A stretch of DNA of 64,000 nt from Bacteriovoracaceae bacterium (GTDB lineage Bacteria; Bdellovibrionota; Bacteriovoracia; Bacteriovoracales; Bacteriovoracaceae): NCBI GenBank assembly GCA_947450475.1, contig CANFVK010000002.1, positions 186,001 to 250,000 of the forward strand, written 5' to 3'. Positions 60,647-64,000 of this stretch are shown here, in pieces. The translations under genes and the position numbers were made by a program. The notes below the pieces were generated by a model. The model had not been told where the DNA came from, did no database searches, and was given only the letters and a program-made list of their open reading frames with translations. Each line of letters starts with the position of its first letter. Within the stretch, counting starts at the first letter, position 1.

Positions 60647-61046
60647 CAACTTCAAATTCTAATTCCACTTTTTTAGTCTTCTCATTTTTAAAAAACATAA
60701 TTTTGCCAAGTAATCCACCTAATTTATAATCAACTTCAGCCTTAATAATGTACTTACCAGTATGCAGATATTGTCGAGAAATAATAAAATAACTAGCAGA
60801 ACCTTTGGGAGAGATAATTTTAGCCGGTTTCAAATGATCCTTGAATCCAGAATCGTCTAAAGATTCTAGAAAATACTGCAATTTTAAAACTTTCTGATCT
60901 TCAGGAGCTGAAATTTGCACTACTAAATTGATGTCAGTTGATTGTTCACTATCAATTGAAAGTCCAATGACTTTTGAGGTCGTTGCAGAGTAACTCTTAA
61001 ATGAAAATAACAAAATCACTAAGAATACTTTCCACGAATGGTTCAT
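60618..61046 (-). CDS. Hypothetical secreted protein
   Basis: The 142-residue protein starts with a signal peptide (MNHSWKVFLVILLFSFKSYS) and continues as a beta-rich domain of about 115 residues with no known family match. AAGGAAGTATATG is a good start. Its C-terminal codons share the terminator hairpin of the convergent lipoprotein gene. It is probably periplasmic or in the outer membrane. Confidence 0.65.
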   Translation of the reverse strand: MNHSWKVFLVILLFSFKSYSATTSKVIGLSIDSEQSTDINLVVQISAPEDQKVLKLQYFLESLDDSGFKDHLKPAKIISPKGSASYFIISRQYLHTGKYIIKAEVDYKLGGLLGKIMFFKNEKTKKVELEFEVEKTLGDADS

Positions 61047-61178
61047 ATACTTCCTTTATTAAGAATCTAACTAATTTTACATCAATTTAATATTATTAGG
61101 TGAATTCAGATAGTTAAGAAAAATAATTAGTTAATCACATCAAAAAAACCTGCCAACTTTGAATGCCTTTAAAAAATG

Positions 61179-61934
61179 TCAGTGCTTCTTTTTATTAGAT
61201 TGTTTAATAGAGTTAATAAATTTTTGAATGCCTGAAACTACTGATGTTGCGTAGTCATCTTGAAATTTCGGATTCATCATGCGGATTCTCTCCTTTAAAG
61301 TTGAGATGAAACCTACCTCAAGTAATACACCAGGGCGTTTTGAAAGTGCCAACACAAAAAAAAGTCCAGGCTTAATTCCACGACTCTGGATTCCATATTT
61401 TCTTCCGACTCTACTTTTAATTTCAGAATGTATACTCTGGGCCAAGGGTCTTGAGGTATTTACAGTTTGATCGATGACTAAATCTACAAGAATTTGTTGA
61501 ACCACAACTTCATCTCCCTTGGCCGGAATATTTTCAGTTTTTTCAACTTTCTTAATTGCGACATCATTGTGATTGTCTAAATAATAGGTTTCAAATCCCT
61601 GAGCGCCATTTTCAGGGCTGGAGTTTATATGAACTGATATGAATAAATCGGCCTTGGTTTTCTCGGCAATAGCCGCTCTTTCTGGCAGAGTGACAGTGCG
61701 ATCAAAACTTCTAGTCAAAAAAACAGTATGGTTTCGCGCTAATAATTTTTCATATATTTTCTGGGATATTGACAATGCAATATCTTTTTCTTTAATAATT
61801 TCAATCGGAAATTTTCCAACTGATTTTGCAGAAGCACCATCTTCATCTCCACCATGCCCTGGATCAATCAGAATTGTAAAAGCTTGTGCGCAATTGAATA
61901 AGGAAACTGCCAATATTGGAAAAAATAATTTCAT
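61179..61934 (-). CDS. N-acetylmuramoyl-L-alanine amidase (Amidase_3, AmiC-like)
   Basis: A signal peptide is followed by an Amidase_3 domain. It contains DPGHGG with the first zinc His, SVHINSS with the next zinc ligand, and the catalytic EVGFIS near the C-terminus. It cleaves the amide between muramic acid and the stem peptide. No AMIN domain or LysM is present. Length is 251 residues. It lies 9 bases from a SpoIID-type gene on the same strand, and the two could act together in septal or cell-wall remodelling. Confidence 0.93.
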   Translation of the reverse strand: MKLFFPILAVSLFNCAQAFTILIDPGHGGDEDGASAKSVGKFPIEIIKEKDIALSISQKIYEKLLARNHTVFLTRSFDRTVTLPERAAIAEKTKADLFISVHINSSPENGAQGFETYYLDNHNDVAIKKVEKTENIPAKGDEVVVQQILVDLVIDQTVNTSRPLAQSIHSEIKSRVGRKYGIQSRGIKPGLFFVLALSKRPGVLLEVGFISTLKERIRMMNPKFQDDYATSVVSGIQKFINSIKQSNKKKH

Positions 61935-61943
61935 TGAAGTAGT

Positions 61944-63104
61944 TTAATACAATTTTTTAAGAACATGTCCAGGAAAGTAATGGGCCAGAATTTTTTTGTA
62001 GGACCATCCCCTCATTGCCATGGAAAATGCCCCCATTTGGCATAGTCCCACTCCATGACCTAAACCCTCTCCTAATATGGCCAAGCCTTCTCCTTGCTTT
62101 TGCAATGAAAATGTATTTGAAGGAAAAAGTTGACGACCAAAATATTTTCGTAAAATTGCTTTATCAAAAATATAAGGCCTATCATTGATATAAAAATTAA
62201 CAGTATATTTGTCAATTTGATCAGGAACTAAAACGATCGAACTTAGATCTCCAGACAATTTTTCTTTCACATACCCCTGATTGCTTGCCCAATAAAAAAA
62301 ACTTTTTAAGCGTTCGCCTGGGATGAAATGATTCCAGCCTTTGGGTCCTATATCGTGGCAAAAAGGACAGTTTACAGATTGATAGCCCTCTTCTTTATTG
62401 TGCCAGACTTGATCAGGTCGAAGCGTTCTTCCTCCACATTTGGCATGAAAAAAAATGGGTTGGATTTGTCCAGTTTCAGTTGTAAGAACTTCTCCTTTTG
62501 TATCATTGCTAGCAAGAGTTGTCGTTTCTGTAGCATCAAAAAAATTTCCACCGACTTGATGCTTTTCAGAACTTTCAAGATCGTAAAAGGCTTCTGAACC
62601 CAGTTCTTTTGTAACTTGTTGAGTGCGCATTTTGTGAAGAGCATATGTTCTAGCAGCAACTGCTTGAGCTTTGAGTGCCTCAATCGGCCATTTTGGATTC
62701 ATCTCTTTAGTCAGCAAAGTGCTAATATAGGCTTCCATTGGAATATCATTAATTATGTCACAACTGTCCCCTTTGGGTGATGTTACAACTTTAAAAAGCC
62801 CCTGATATTTATCGTTGGCATATGACAATAATCCAGTTGGTGATTCCAAGGTCGCAAGCAAAATGGGAGTATTTTTATGCTTATTAAGGGTTGTGAATGT
62901 TTCACAATTAAACTTTACCGTTTTTTTGCCAGTATATTTTTTAATGTCATCGTTAAAAATTAAATGTCTTTTAAGATCAAGACCAGTAACCATAATGCTG
63001 CGAAGTGATTTTCCAATACGAACACTAACGACCGGAACTTCTTCGTTTGAAAAAGCCAGAGATAAATGAATGGCATAGATAAATAAAAAAAATAGCCTGA
63101 GCAT
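61944..63104 (-). CDS. SpoIID/LytB domain protein
   Basis: A signal peptide is followed by the SpoIID core MEAYISTLLTKEMNPKWPIEALKAQAVAARTYAL and a later GHGVGLCQMGAFSMA. SpoIID homologues are lytic transglycosylases that cut denuded glycan strands made by amidases. Encoded 9 bases upstream of an Amidase_3 gene, it gives the classic amidase-transglycosylase pair. Length is 386 residues. GxxxGCG-type cysteines (HAKCGG, CPFCHD) are visible, possibly a disulfide. Confidence 0.9.
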   Translation of the reverse strand: MLRLFFLFIYAIHLSLAFSNEEVPVVSVRIGKSLRSIMVTGLDLKRHLIFNDDIKKYTGKKTVKFNCETFTTLNKHKNTPILLATLESPTGLLSYANDKYQGLFKVVTSPKGDSCDIINDIPMEAYISTLLTKEMNPKWPIEALKAQAVAARTYALHKMRTQQVTKELGSEAFYDLESSEKHQVGGNFFDATETTTLASNDTKGEVLTTETGQIQPIFFHAKCGGRTLRPDQVWHNKEEGYQSVNCPFCHDIGPKGWNHFIPGERLKSFFYWASNQGYVKEKLSGDLSSIVLVPDQIDKYTVNFYINDRPYIFDKAILRKYFGRQLFPSNTFSLQKQGEGLAILGEGLGHGVGLCQMGAFSMAMRGWSYKKILAHYFPGHVLKKLY

Positions 63105-63202
63105 CCTACTCCAGAATCATTTTTAATTAAAAAGCTTCATCATGAAACTCTAAAATATCAATATTTATTTTAGCTTGTGTTATGGCGCCAAAACAATATC
63201 GA

Positions 63203-63847
63203 TCATATTTTCCCTACGCGCTCCATCACTTTTTGTAAATCGATCCAAGCTGTTCTTTTCATGTTGGGATTGATGATTAAAAGGTCGGGATGAAAAACTG
63301 GCATAAACTCAAAGTGAAATTTCGCTAAATTTTTTTCTAAAAAACTCCCTCTAATAGCTGACAATTTCTCTCGTCTACCCAAAAGTATGTTAGTTACTGT
63401 TGCTCCCAAGCTAACCACAACCTTGGGTCTTTTATGCTCGATAAAAGCGAGGAGCTCCAAAGTAGCCTTAGAGGGAAATTGTAAGTTTTCTTCAAGATTT
63501 TCAATTGATTCAAGTTCCTCATTGAGTGGAAAACGATAAAACTCATGGGAAGATAATTTCATTGCTTGAATCATTTTTCCCAACAAGTCCTCGCCTACAC
63601 CATCGTAATTATCACCAATAAAAACGACTTCACACAGCGAGATCGCATTTGATTGTATTTCAGTTTTTATCGATGGTTTAATTTCTGGAGTTAATTGATC
63701 TGATTTTCGCTCTACTGCAGATAGGCTTTCTTGAAAATGAAAAAACCATGCAGAATCTTTAAAAAGTGCTCCTTCAAAATTTTTAAAAAAAGGGTCACTT
63801 TCGATAGCTTTAGTTTTTTTGAGAATATTTTTAAATTTATTTTCCAT
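63203..63847 (-). CDS. Uracil-DNA glycosylase-like protein (family 4 type, no Fe-S cysteines)
   Basis: The C-terminal part (VVVSLGATVTNILLGRREKLSAIRGSF, then FHPDLLIINPNMKRTAWIDLQ) follows the UDG family 4 pattern with its HPxxLL motif. VFIGDNYDGVGEDLLGKM stands in for the GExPGxxED water-activating loop. The four Fe-S cysteines of true family 4 enzymes are missing, with only one Cys in the domain. It may bind uracil DNA weakly or have another role. ATG at 63847 (214 residues) is used; a longer frame begins at 63970 but enters the next gene. Confidence 0.72.
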   Translation of the reverse strand: MENKFKNILKKTKAIESDPFFKNFEGALFKDSAWFFHFQESLSAVERKSDQLTPEIKPSIKTEIQSNAISLCEVVFIGDNYDGVGEDLLGKMIQAMKLSSHEFYRFPLNEELESIENLEENLQFPSKATLELLAFIEHKRPKVVVSLGATVTNILLGRREKLSAIRGSFLEKNLAKFHFEFMPVFHPDLLIINPNMKRTAWIDLQKVMERVGKI

Positions 63848-63947
63848 AAGCAAAATTATCCCCAACGTCTCATTTTTACTAACCAGTGTAAAGCATCTTT
63901 GCAAAAGAGCCGAAAATTTTTTAGCAACGAGAAAAAGGAGTACCTGC

Positions 63948-64000
63948 ATGTCTATGGAAACAGAATACAAGTTTGAAAATTTTCAAGAATACTTTGGTGA
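63948..64000 (+). CDS. Start of an unrecognised gene running off the window
   Basis: ATG at 63948 follows AAAAAGGAG at 63932-63940 with a 7-base spacing. The frame stays open to the window edge for 17 full codons (MSMETEYKFENFQEYFG). It is divergent from the uracil-DNA-glycosylase-like gene. Function cannot be judged from so short a piece. Confidence 0.6.
   Translation, partial: MSMETEYKFENFQEYFG

Noticed and set aside
1-64000. tRNA, rRNA, CRISPR array, insertion sequence or att site
   Set aside because: I read both strands for clover-leaf ends, regular repeat-spacer units, transposase motifs and long direct or inverted repeats and found none. A dedicated tRNAscan or CRISPR search was not possible.

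Overview
The window is AT-rich, densely packed bacterial chromosome from a motile, diderm (Gram-negative) organism. It holds a lipid A/BamA/Lol outer-membrane block and a flagellar export block. A TIGR02147-type regulator, single-domain response regulators and an S1-RF2-lpx layout fit a predatory Bdellovibrionota relative (Bacteriovorax/Peredibacter/Halobacteriovorax-like). That placement is inference from gene content. I saw no rRNA, tRNA, CRISPR array, insertion sequence or prophage.

Layout. 1-9.8 kb (+): a PAS histidine-kinase homologue with a degenerate catalytic core, its response regulator, a patatin lipase, a GDT1-type transporter, Ogt, an RlmM-like methyltransferase (-), a radical SAM protein, then the coupled coaBC-panC-hflX run. 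9.9-18 kb: a DUF1345 protein, then a tightly overlapping five-gene minus-strand operon (MFS exporter, GNAT, LuxE, a LuxC-adenylating-enzyme fusion, and a second stand-alone adenylating enzyme). It has no luciferase genes and is the best candidate for an undescribed pathway. 18-24 kb: a receiver protein, an SxtI/SxtJ/SxtK-like set (carbamoyltransferase, SxtJ membrane protein, DUF5989 microprotein) with a secreted SGNH hydrolase, a TIGR02147 regulator beside a palindrome, and an HTTM membrane protein.

24-40.5 kb (-): an envelope superblock, in transcription order ybeY, prfB (RF2, with the programmed +1 frameshift), lolC, lolD, bamA, ompH/skp, lpxD, fabZ, lpxA, a Gfo/Idh oxidoreductase, lpxB, lpxK, a DUF3108 lipoprotein, a glycosyltransferase, and rpsA with its own promoter and terminator. 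40.5-42 kb (+): mazG and coaE.

42-57 kb (-): one flagellar operon read as fliL, fliM, fliN, fliO, fliP, fliQ, fliR, flhB, flhA, flhF, flhG, fliA, a hypothetical protein and a large PAS/coiled-coil membrane protein, with a clear promoter before fliL. FlhF has lost its Walker A lysine and other GTPase motifs. 57-64 kb: HU, a small hypothetical protein, a DsbA-like lipoprotein, a membrane protein, secreted proteins, an N-acetylmuramoyl-L-alanine amidase, a SpoIID-domain protein, a uracil-DNA-glycosylase-like protein, and the start of a divergent gene running off the end.

No stretch over 300 bases lacks a gene; the longest gaps are about 100-190 bases.
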